The notes below the pieces were generated by a model. The model worked only from the letters and a program-made list of their open reading frames with translations, was not told the DNA's origin and did not search any database. A stretch of 15,673 nt of DNA, taken from the NCBI GenBank assembly GCA_964551015.1, contig CAZKBP010000067.1, forward strand, positions 1-15,673, in the 5' to 3' direction. Source of the stretch: CAZKBP01 sp964551015. GTDB taxonomy: Bacteria; Bacteroidota; Bacteroidia; Cytophagales; Microscillaceae. Of this stretch, positions 1-6,629 are shown one piece after another (the first letter of the stretch is position 1; every line of letters starts with the position of its first letter). Both the position numbers and the translations under genes were made by a program.

Positions 1-1
1 T

Positions 2-208
2 TGGGGCAATGCCAAAAAAGTAAGGGCTGTTTTACACAAAATCTAAGAAGAACCCAAACCCCTTTTGAATCAAGCTAAAAGAAATTTTAGCCCTTTAAGT
101 CATTGAAATTCAAACGCTTTGCAATTCCCCTACTATCTGGGGCAATGCCAAAAATTAAGGGCTGTTCCAAGCAAAACCCAAGAAGTACCTAAACCTCTTT
201 TGAATCAA
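2..208. repeat. Imperfect ~72-base direct repeat ahead of the first DUF6166 gene
   Basis: Bases 2-73 and 138-208 are imperfect copies of one another. Both start with TGGGGCAATGCCAAAAA, share AAGGGCTGTT in the middle and end with CTTTTGAATCAA. The second copy lies just before the start at 275. Apart from this repeat I see no gene in 1-274. The reading frame open from 119 runs through the second copy and has unconvincing composition, so I treat this region as non-coding leader. The repeat may be left over from tandem duplication of the downstream gene family, with another family member lying left of the window. Confidence 0.75.
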
Positions 209-274
209 CATCAAAAAACTAAATTGCTTTACCCAACACCAATTCAAATATTTAAAAATAAACCCACAACACCT

Positions 275-781
275 ATGTACCCATTCATCCAAATTCAAAA
301 CCAAACAGGCAAAACCATCGCCTCCATCGAGTTCAAAACAGCACCCAAGGTCTTGCTCCAAGCTTTGGCAAGCAACACCACCGAGCTACTTCTGGAAGCC
401 ACTCGGGGCTTCCTCAAAGGCGGCCTCGAGATCCTCAGCGGAGAGGCCAACCTCCAAATCCAGATCGTAGAACCTACCGAGCCGCCAGCTACTCCAGACC
501 GCACCATCCACCTCCGGGGTCAAATCTTGGAGAGCGGCCACACGAGCGTCTACCTCGACGGCCAGTGGCTAGACCCCAAGCTCAGCCAGCAAATCCACAA
601 GCATTCACCCGACGGATTTAGCTGGGGCTACTCCGGTAGTGGTCCCGCCCAGCTTGCCCTAGCCATTTGCTTGGAGCTGTACCCCGTCCGCCAAGCCTTG
701 GAAGTCTATCAAGATTTCAAAGAAAAGCACCTCTTATCCCTAGCTATGGATCAAGACTTTGAAATCACCATCCAAGTCTAA
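275..781 (+). CDS. DUF6166-type small protein, copy 1
   Basis: This is a 168-residue protein whose C-terminal ~95 residues resemble the DUF6166 family: a short beta-rich stretch (IHLRGQILESG...VYLDGQ), then HSPDGF, then the signature WGYSGSGPAQLALAI, then a helical tail with an acidic end. DUF6166 has no established biochemical role that I know of; members are common on plasmids and in accessory regions. I chose the ATG at 275 over the one at 119. The paralog at 1045 starts in a similar context (a C- and A-rich leader ending in CCTATG), and the extra N-terminus comes from a repeated non-coding segment. No signal peptide or membrane segment is visible. By hand count, 68 of the last 93 residues match the second copy, and the N-terminal thirds differ more. 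Function is unknown. Confidence 0.8.
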   Translation: MYPFIQIQNQTGKTIASIEFKTAPKVLLQALASNTTELLLEATRGFLKGGLEILSGEANLQIQIVEPTEPPATPDRTIHLRGQILESGHTSVYLDGQWLDPKLSQQIHKHSPDGFSWGYSGSGPAQLALAICLELYPVRQALEVYQDFKEKHLLSLAMDQDFEITIQV

Positions 782-822
782 GCAACTCTAAAACCAAATC
801 CAGAAAAAGAAAAAACAAGATT

Positions 823-847
823 CCCCTCCTTTTTTGAGAAGGAGGGG
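823..847 (+). terminator. GC-rich hairpin after DUF6166 copy 1
   Basis: CCCCTCCTT (823-831) pairs perfectly with AAGGAGGGG (839-847) across a 7-base loop, 42 bases after the stop codon. No T-run follows, so it is not a textbook intrinsic terminator. It could be a Rho-assisted terminator, an mRNA 3' stabiliser or a copy of a dispersed palindromic element. The rest of 782-1044 shows no gene. Confidence 0.45.
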
Positions 848-1044
848 CTAGGGATGCTTTCAACCTGTACACGAAGCATTCCGTAAAACACCAAAATCAC
901 CCATTTCACCCCTTATCACCAATAGTCATCCCAGCTCCTGATTTTTATCCAAAATTTCGCAACTTAAAACCTGATTTCTCTACCAAGCCGAGAAATCCCC
1001 TGTACTATTGCTTATCTTATTCATCAAACCCTAAACCAAACCCT

Positions 1045-1524
1045 ATGAACCCAACCCAAATCCAGATTCGCCAAAAAAGTAAAATCATTGCCAACATTGA
1101 ATACTACTGGCCTACCAAGCCCCAAGAAACCCCCTTGATCGAGCGCACCTTTCAGCAAGGCTTTGAGCTACTCACCGGAGAGTCTGATCTAGAAGTGCAA
1201 ATCATCTTCCCGCCCTCTGAGAACCATCAGTCCGCCCCAGCTCGCCAAATCCACCTCAAAGGCCAAATCCTAGAAAATGGCCAAGTCGAGGTCTACCTCA
1301 ATGGCCAGCTACTAGACCCCGCCCTGAGCCAGCAAGTCTACAACCATTCACCCGATGGCTTTGCCTGGGGCTATTCCGGGAGCGGCCCCGCCCAGCTTGC
1401 CCTAGCGATCTGTCTGGAGCTATACCCCATCAACCAAGCCCTCGAAGTCTACCAAGACTTCAAAGAGCGCTACATCACCCCCTTGGATCAAGATCAAGAT
1501 TTCGAGCTTACCATCACACTCTAG
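1045..1524 (+). CDS. DUF6166-type small protein, copy 2
   Basis: This 159-residue paralog of the gene at 275 carries the same core: IHLKGQILENG, VYLNGQ, HSPDGF and WGYSGSGPAQLALAICLELY, then QALEVYQDFKE and an acidic C-terminus. The two genes are tandem and same-strand, 263 bases apart, and keep a 20-base identical DNA stretch in the signature region. Synonymous differences elsewhere suggest an old duplication with protein-level selection rather than a fresh copy. The N-terminal ~60 residues are shorter than in copy 1 and poorly alignable, so this part may carry any specificity. No membrane or export signal is visible. Which partner or reaction the family serves is unknown, and nothing here ties it to the hsd operon except position. 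Confidence 0.82.
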   Translation: MNPTQIQIRQKSKIIANIEYYWPTKPQETPLIERTFQQGFELLTGESDLEVQIIFPPSENHQSAPARQIHLKGQILENGQVEVYLNGQLLDPALSQQVYNHSPDGFAWGYSGSGPAQLALAICLELYPINQALEVYQDFKERYITPLDQDQDFELTITL

Positions 1525-1610
1525 TCCCCGAGTACTACCCGTTCTCGCGAACCTCACCACCCATTTCCTAGATCAAGGATACAAGTCCACGAAGCTTGCA
1601 GCATTTTTAA

Positions 1611-1641
1611 ATTGCTACCTCAAATTAATTTTTTATCTTTA
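1611..1641 (+). promoter_or_regulatory. Candidate hsd operon promoter
   Basis: ATTG at 1611-1614 and TATCTTTA at 1634-1641 are separated by 19 bases. They resemble the Bacteroidota primary-sigma consensus (TTTG at -33, TAnnTTTG at -7), with a mismatch in each box. The site lies about 70 bases before the hsdR start, in the 186-base gap 1525-1710, which contains no gene. The match is by eye only. Confidence 0.35.
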
Positions 1642-1710
1642 AAGGCAAAACACAAAAAACGACGCAACCTTGGCTATTTATAGGTAATTACCCTTTAATC
1701 CATTAGTAAT

Positions 1711-4533
1711 ATGCCTAATTCAACCAATCAAAACCCAGAACAAATTGCCCGTGACAAAATCGATCAAATGCTACGGGAAGCGGGATGGCTCGTACAGTCC
1801 AAAAACGATATAGATTTATCAGCAGGCACCGGAGTAGCCCTACGGGAAGTCAATACCGAATCGGGTTCTGCCGATTACATTCTATTTGTAAATTCCGAAG
1901 CAGTGGGAGTGATCGAGGCCAAAAAAGAAAGCGAAGGGCATCGGCTTACCATGGTAGAGGAGCAGTCGGCTCGCTACGCCAAAGAAGCCATTAAGATGGG
2001 CAAGTTCACCCTGAAAAGCGAAAAACCTTTTGTCTACGAGAGCACTGGTACCATCACCCGCTTTACCGATTACCGCGACCCCAAGCCCCGGGGGAGAAAC
2101 GTATTTAGCTTTCACAAACCAGAAACCCTGAGCGAGTGGATCAAAAAAGGAACCTCCCTCAGAGCGCGCCTGCTCTCTATCCCCGGGCTGAACGCCACTG
2201 GGCTTCGCCCGGCTCAAATTGTAGCCATCCAAAATCTCGAAGAATCTTTCAAAAAAAACCGCCCCCGCGCCTTGATTCAAATGGCCACCGGAGCTGGCAA
2301 AACCTTTACCGCGGCTACCTTTATCTACCGATTACTCAAGCACGCCGATGCCAAGCGCATCCTCTTTCTCGTGGATACCAGAAACCTCGGGGAGCAAGCC
2401 GAGCAAGAGTTCATGACCTTTCAGCCCAATGATGACAACCGCAAGTTTACCGAGCTTTACAACGTACAGCGACTTACCTCCAGCTACATCGCCTCCGATA
2501 GTCAGGTCTGCATCTCTACCATCCAAAGGCTATACTCCATTCTAAAGGGCGAAGAGCTAGACGAGAGTGCCGAGCTAGAGAACCCAGAGGAAAATACCTG
2601 GATGAAAAAGCAAGCAAAAAAAACCAAAGCCCTCCCCGTGGAATACACCCCCGTGGTACCCATCGAGCAGTTTGATTTTATCGTCATTGACGAGTGCCAC
2701 CGCTCTATTTACAACCTCTGGAAGCAAGTGCTAGATTACTTTGATGCTTTTCTCATCGGCCTCACCGCTACCCCCGATAAGCGAACCTTCGGCTTCTTTA
2801 ATGAAAACGTAGTGAGCGAGTACACCTACGAAGAATCAGTAACAGACGGGGTCAATGTACCCTACGATGTATACACCATCGAAACCGAAATATCCAAGAA
2901 CGGAGAAACCATCAAAGCCGGCTGGCGCGTAGAGCGAAGAGAAAAGCTCACCCGAAAAAAACGCTGGCAACAGGAAGACGAAGACACCCACTACAAGCGC
3001 AATGATCTGGATAAAAAGGTGGTTAACCTCAGCCAAATCCGAAATATCATCCGAGAATACAAAAACGCCCTGAAAAGAGAAATTTACCCCGGTCGGATAG
3101 ACACACATGGGAACTATGAAGTCCCCAAAACCCTCATCTTTGCCAAAACCGATAGCCACGCCGACGACATCATCAAAATTGTCCGCGAAGAGTTTGACGA
3201 GGGCAACGACTTCTGCAAAAAAATCACCTACAAAATCGACGAAGACCCCAAGTCAGTTCTGAATCGCTTCCGCAATGGCTACAACCCCCGTATCGCCGTA
3301 ACCGTGGATATGATCGCCACTGGTACCGACGTCAAGCCCCTCGAAGTGCTACTGTTTATGAGGGATGTAAAAAGCATCAATTACTTCGAGCAAATGAAAG
3401 GCCGCGGTACCCGTACCATCCAGAGTGACTCCTTGCAACAAGTTTCGCCCACCGCCCGTAGCAAAACCCACTTTATCATCGTGGATGCCGTGGGAGCTAC
3501 CAAATCCAAGAAAACCGATAGCCGCCCCCTGGAGCGGAAGCATAATGTACCTCTCAAAGACTTACTAGGGGCGATCAGCATGGGAATCAAAGAAGAAGAT
3601 TTATTCCTCTCTCTGGCCAACCGCTTGATTCGCCTGGAGAAGCAAATCACCAAAAAGGAACAAGAAAAAGTACTGGAACACAGTGGAGGGAAAAACCTCA
3701 AGCAAATCAGCAAAGCCCTCCTGGATGCCTACAATCCAGATGAAATAGAAAAACAGGCACAAAGCAAAATCGACAAAATCCCTCCCGACGAGCGCACCCC
3801 CGCCAAACTAGAACAGGCCCGAGAAGAAGCACAAGCCGAACTGAAAAGCCAGGCCGCCGCCCCCTTTAATGGCACCCTCAACCACTACCTGAAGAACGTG
3901 CGCCGGGAGCACGAGCAAATCATCGACTCCAGAAACATGGATACCCTCACCAAATCCGAATGGGACACCACCTCCACCGACAAGGCCCAGACCATCGTAA
4001 AAGATTTCAAAGAATACCTCGAGACCCACAAAGATGAAATCAAAGCCCTGAGCATTTTTTATACCCAACCCTACCGGCGACGAGAAATTACCTTCAAAAT
4101 GATCAAAGAAGTAATGGAAAAAATCAAGCTAGAAGCCCCCACCCTGGCCCCAGATTACGTCTGGAGTGCCTACGCCGCCCTCGAGGAGGTCAAGAGCCAG
4201 CAGCCCAAAGACGAACTCACCGCCCTGGTTTCCCTCATCCGCCGCGCCTGCGGGATTGATTCCGAGCTAAGAGCCTTTGACAAAACCATTGACGAAAACT
4301 TCAAAAAATGGATTTTCAAGCAAAATGCCGGCCAGCACAACCGCTTCAGCCCCGAGCAAATGGAGTGGCTACGCCTCATCAAAGAGCACGTGGTCAGTAG
4401 CTATCATATTGAGGTCGAAGACCTGGACTACACCCCCTTTGATGGCCAGGGCGGAAGAGGCAAAATGTACCAGCTCTTTGGCCAAGAAATGAATGAAATC
4501 ATAGAAGAGTTGAATGAAGTACTAGCCGCTTAG
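1711..4533 (+). CDS. hsdR: Type I restriction enzyme R subunit (HsdR)
   Basis: This 940-residue protein is the DNA-translocating and cleaving subunit of a type I restriction-modification complex (R2M2S1). The N-terminal nuclease domain has a PD-(D/E)xK-type core, D55 and E69-A-K71 (in SADYILF...VIEAKK). The superfamily 2 motor follows: Walker A ATGAGKT (192-198), Walker B DECH (327-330), LTATP (351-355) and QMKGRGTR (561-568, motif VI). From about residue 760 on, the sequence resembles the C-terminal domain of EcoEI-type R subunits, which docks on the methylase core. All key residues are present, so the enzyme looks active. The start fits the family, where ARDKIDQMLREAGW lies near the N-terminus. 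It is the first gene of the operon. Its stop codon directly abuts the inverted repeat of the GxxExxY cassette. Confidence 0.96.
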   Translation: MPNSTNQNPEQIARDKIDQMLREAGWLVQSKNDIDLSAGTGVALREVNTESGSADYILFVNSEAVGVIEAKKESEGHRLTMVEEQSARYAKEAIKMGKFTLKSEKPFVYESTGTITRFTDYRDPKPRGRNVFSFHKPETLSEWIKKGTSLRARLLSIPGLNATGLRPAQIVAIQNLEESFKKNRPRALIQMATGAGKTFTAATFIYRLLKHADAKRILFLVDTRNLGEQAEQEFMTFQPNDDNRKFTELYNVQRLTSSYIASDSQVCISTIQRLYSILKGEELDESAELENPEENTWMKKQAKKTKALPVEYTPVVPIEQFDFIVIDECHRSIYNLWKQVLDYFDAFLIGLTATPDKRTFGFFNENVVSEYTYEESVTDGVNVPYDVYTIETEISKNGETIKAGWRVERREKLTRKKRWQQEDEDTHYKRNDLDKKVVNLSQIRNIIREYKNALKREIYPGRIDTHGNYEVPKTLIFAKTDSHADDIIKIVREEFDEGNDFCKKITYKIDEDPKSVLNRFRNGYNPRIAVTVDMIATGTDVKPLEVLLFMRDVKSINYFEQMKGRGTRTIQSDSLQQVSPTARSKTHFIIVDAVGATKSKKTDSRPLERKHNVPLKDLLGAISMGIKEEDLFLSLANRLIRLEKQITKKEQEKVLEHSGGKNLKQISKALLDAYNPDEIEKQAQSKIDKIPPDERTPAKLEQAREEAQAELKSQAAAPFNGTLNHYLKNVRREHEQIIDSRNMDTLTKSEWDTTSTDKAQTIVKDFKEYLETHKDEIKALSIFYTQPYRRREITFKMIKEVMEKIKLEAPTLAPDYVWSAYAALEEVKSQQPKDELTALVSLIRRACGIDSELRAFDKTIDENFKKWIFKQNAGQHNRFSPEQMEWLRLIKEHVVSSYHIEVEDLDYTPFDGQGGRGKMYQLFGQEMNEIIEELNEVLAA

Positions 4534-4548
4534 TCTGGAACTGTGATG
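4533..4548. repeat. Left inverted repeat of the GxxExxY cassette
   Basis: GTCTGGAACTGTGATG is the exact reverse complement of 5068-5083. Its first base is the G of the hsdR stop codon TAG. In a transcript running from hsdR into hsdS, the two arms could pair and loop out the GxxExxY gene. Confidence 0.9.
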
Positions 4549-4555
4549 CTAATGA

Positions 4556-4569
4556 TGTATTTGAATACA
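4556..4569. promoter_or_regulatory. 14-base palindrome before the GxxExxY start
   Basis: TGTATT-TG-AATACA is a perfect dyad ending 4 bases before the ATG at 4574. It could be an operator, or a small hairpin masking translation initiation. The position is suggestive, but such short AT-rich dyads also occur by chance. Confidence 0.35.
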
Positions 4570-4573
4570 CGAT

Positions 4574-4981
4574 ATGATACAGAAAGAATACAAATATTCT
4601 GAACTAACCGGCAATATCATAGGAGCAGCTATGGAAGTACATTGTTTCCTGGGAAACGGGTTTCAGGAGCTAATATACCAAAGGGCCTTATCCCACGAAA
4701 TGGAATTAAGAAAGATAAAGCACGCCCGTGAAGTAGAAATGAATGTGATGTATAAGAATATACAGGTAGGACAACGCCGGGTAGATTTCTTGGTAGAAGA
4801 GAAAATTAGCGTGGAAATTAAAGCCCTGACCCAATTAGAAAATGTCCATTTGGCCCAGGCTATCAATTATTTGGAAGCCTATAATTTAGAGATGGGTCTT
4901 CTCATTAATTTTGGAGAAACCAAGTTGAAATTTCACCGATTGGAAAATAAAAAATTCAAAAAACATCATGACCTCACTTAA
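4574..4981 (+). CDS. GxxExxY family protein (PDDEXK_3-like)
   Basis: This 135-residue protein matches the GxxExxY family. The name-giving motif is G29-F-Q-E32-L-I-Y35, after the typical N-terminal helix containing ELTGNIIGAAMEVH. A nuclease-like strand pair follows, D71 in VDFLVEE and E81-I-K83 in VEIKA, then the usual QAINYLEAYNLEMGLLINFG segment. The fold is considered PD-(D/E)xK-like, so nuclease activity is plausible but not established for the family. Length is normal and the reading frame intact. It lies 40 bases after hsdR and 114 before hsdS, inside the inverted repeats, and would be co-transcribed with the hsd genes. It is more AT-rich than the surrounding hsdR and hsdM, which fits separate acquisition. 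It is not a usual component of type I systems. Confidence 0.9.
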   Translation: MIQKEYKYSELTGNIIGAAMEVHCFLGNGFQELIYQRALSHEMELRKIKHAREVEMNVMYKNIQVGQRRVDFLVEEKISVEIKALTQLENVHLAQAINYLEAYNLEMGLLINFGETKLKFHRLENKKFKKHHDLT

Positions 4982-4991
4982 AGCAAAAACC

Positions 4992-5030
4992 ATCCTTATG
5001 GGTGATTGCAAGGATAAGCCTGATAACAGG
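4992..5030 (+). other. Small hairpins in the cassette 3' tail
   Basis: Between the GxxExxY stop and the right inverted repeat lie two short stems: ATCCTT (4992-4997) with AAGGAT (5010-5015), and CCTG (5019-5022) with CAGG (5027-5030) around ATAA. The stretch 5031-5067 then repeats ATCAT/ATCAC words. Together they suggest a structured RNA tail for the cassette; no gene is visible in 4982-5095. Confidence 0.35.
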
Positions 5031-5067
5031 ATAGCTGACCATCATAGCCATCACAAAAATCATAAAT

Positions 5068-5083
5068 CATCACAGTTCCAGAC
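5068..5083. repeat. Right inverted repeat of the GxxExxY cassette
   Basis: CATCACAGTTCCAGAC is the exact reverse complement of 4533-4548, ending 12 bases before the hsdS ATG. Removing the cassette would leave hsdR and hsdS separated by about a dozen bases, a normal operon spacing. Confidence 0.9.
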
Positions 5084-5095
5084 AATAGCCGTATA

Positions 5096-6628
5096 ATGAG
5101 AGAGGATTGGGTAGAGGTTAAATTAGGTCATATACTTGAAATCGAGAGGGGAGGATCTCCAAGACCTATAAAAGAATATCTCACTAATGATGAAAATGGA
5201 ATTAATTGGGTGAAAATTGGAGATACTAAGAATTCCAATAAATACATAACAAAGACATTTCAAAAAATTAAACCATCTGGATTACATAAGACTAGGATTG
5301 TTAACCCCGGAGACTTCGTTCTATCTAATTCAATGAGCTTTGGTAAACCATATATTATGGGTATTAAAGGGGCTATTCACGATGGTTGGTTGGTGTTGAG
5401 AGACCAATTTGAAGTACTTGATAAAGATTTCTTATATTATGCTTTAAGTTCTCCTTTTGTTTTCAACCAATTCAGCAAATTGGCAAAAGGCTCCACAGTA
5501 AAGAATTTAAACGTAGCTTTGGTTTCTGAAGTAAAGATTAATTTAATTCCCCTTCCCGAACAACGCGCCATCGTCGCCAAGATAGAGCAGCTATTCAGCA
5601 GTTTAGACCAGGGCATCGCTGACCTGAGCAAAGCCCGGGAACAACTCAAAGTCTATCGGCAAGCCGTCTTGAAGAAAGCTTTTGAGGGGGAACTGACGAG
5701 GGAATGGCGGGAAAAACAAACAAATCTCCCCACTGCCGAAGAACTTCTGGAGCAAATCAAAGCCGAACGCCAAAAGCACTACCAACAACAACTCGAGGAC
5801 TGGAAAAACGCAGTTAAGAAATGGGAGGAAAATGGGAAAAAGTATAGAAGACCTGTTAGACCAGTAAAGCTAACTGAAATAAAAGAAGAACAATTAAAAA
5901 ATCTTCATGATATAAATTGGCTCATGGTTGAAATGGGTGTTTTGGCAGAATTAATTGACCCTCAGCCTAGTCATCGAACACCACCAAAAGTTGAAAATGG
6001 AATACCATTTATAAGTACCGCAAATTTCAATAAGGAAACTGGCGAGATTGACTTTAAAAATGCCAGAAAGGTAAGCGAAGAAGTTTTGAAAGACCATATA
6101 TCATTATATGAATTAATTGATGGGGATTTCGTAGTGGGTAAAATTGGTACTGTTGGAAAACCATTTTTTATACCAAGTAAAAGGTTCTTTGCTTTATCAG
6201 CTAATTTAGTTTTAATACAAACTAGAAGGAAAGTATGTGATAGTAAGTATTTGTTTTTTCTTATAAAATCAAATTTTATTCAAGACCAATTTTCAAAAGG
6301 TACCAATTCGACTACTCAGGGTGCATTCGGCATCAAGAAATTTAGATTATTGAAAATTCCGACTCCTTCAATTGCTGAACAAACCCAAATCGTCAAAGAA
6401 ATCGAATCCCGCCTATCTGTCTGTGATCAGGTAGAGCAAATCATTAGTGAGAGCCTGGCCAAAGCCGATGCCCTCCGCCAGAGCATCCTCAAAAAAGCCT
6501 TCGAGGGGAAATTATTAAGTAAAGCTGAGCTAGAGGCCTGCCGTCAGGAAGCCGATTGGGAACCCGCCCAGAAGCTACTGGAGCGCATCCGGGAAGAAAA
6601 GAAGCATCAAAACAAAAAGAAAAAATAA
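5096..6628 (+). CDS. hsdS: Type I RM specificity subunit (HsdS)
   Basis: This 510-residue subunit recognises the bipartite DNA target for both methylation and cleavage. It has two target-recognition domains, about residues 1-150 (WVEVKLGHILEIERGGSPRP...) and 283-425 (WLMVEMGVLAELIDPQ...). Each is followed by a conserved helical spacer: IPLPEQRAIVAKIEQLF onward (151-200, then a charged helix to ~265) and IAEQTQIVKEIESRL onward to the end. The helices end in matching motifs, RQAVLKKAFEGEL and RQSILKKAFEGKL, the internal repeat typical of HsdS. The recognition domains are clearly more AT-rich than the spacers, so the gene is a compositional mosaic, consistent with domain exchange. The length is slightly above average because of the long central spacer. 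The stop is one base before the hsdM ATG, so translation is probably coupled. Confidence 0.95.
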   Translation: MREDWVEVKLGHILEIERGGSPRPIKEYLTNDENGINWVKIGDTKNSNKYITKTFQKIKPSGLHKTRIVNPGDFVLSNSMSFGKPYIMGIKGAIHDGWLVLRDQFEVLDKDFLYYALSSPFVFNQFSKLAKGSTVKNLNVALVSEVKINLIPLPEQRAIVAKIEQLFSSLDQGIADLSKAREQLKVYRQAVLKKAFEGELTREWREKQTNLPTAEELLEQIKAERQKHYQQQLEDWKNAVKKWEENGKKYRRPVRPVKLTEIKEEQLKNLHDINWLMVEMGVLAELIDPQPSHRTPPKVENGIPFISTANFNKETGEIDFKNARKVSEEVLKDHISLYELIDGDFVVGKIGTVGKPFFIPSKRFFALSANLVLIQTRRKVCDSKYLFFLIKSNFIQDQFSKGTNSTTQGAFGIKKFRLLKIPTPSIAEQTQIVKEIESRLSVCDQVEQIISESLAKADALRQSILKKAFEGKLLSKAELEACRQEADWEPAQKLLERIREEKKHQNKKKK

Positions 6629-6629
6629 C

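Larger units (their letters stand above)
4533..5083 (+). mobile_element. Inverted-repeat-bounded cassette carrying a GxxExxY gene
   Basis: A perfect 16-base inverted repeat, GTCTGGAACTGTGATG (4533-4548) and CATCACAGTTCCAGAC (5068-5083), encloses ~550 bases that hold only the GxxExxY gene and a short structured tail. The similarity continues inward with gaps for about 14 more bases on each side (ATGATGTATTTG on the left against the complement of CAAAAATCATAAAT on the right). The left end overlaps the last base of the hsdR stop; the right end lies 12 bases before the hsdS start. TAGCCG occurs outside both ends (4523-4528 and 5086-5091), at slightly different distances, so it is not clearly a target duplication. 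No transposase is present. The mobile-element interpretation is inference from the architecture. Confidence 0.5.

Noticed and set aside
119..274. N-terminal extension of the first DUF6166 gene from the ATG at 119
   Set aside because: It runs through a repeated, non-coding-looking leader; the paralog starts at a position like 275, and the extra residues resemble no family part.
4523..5091. TAGCCG on both sides of the cassette as a target-site duplication
   Set aside because: The copies are at unequal distances from the repeat ends (4 and 2 bases), and six bases can match by chance; kept only as a note.
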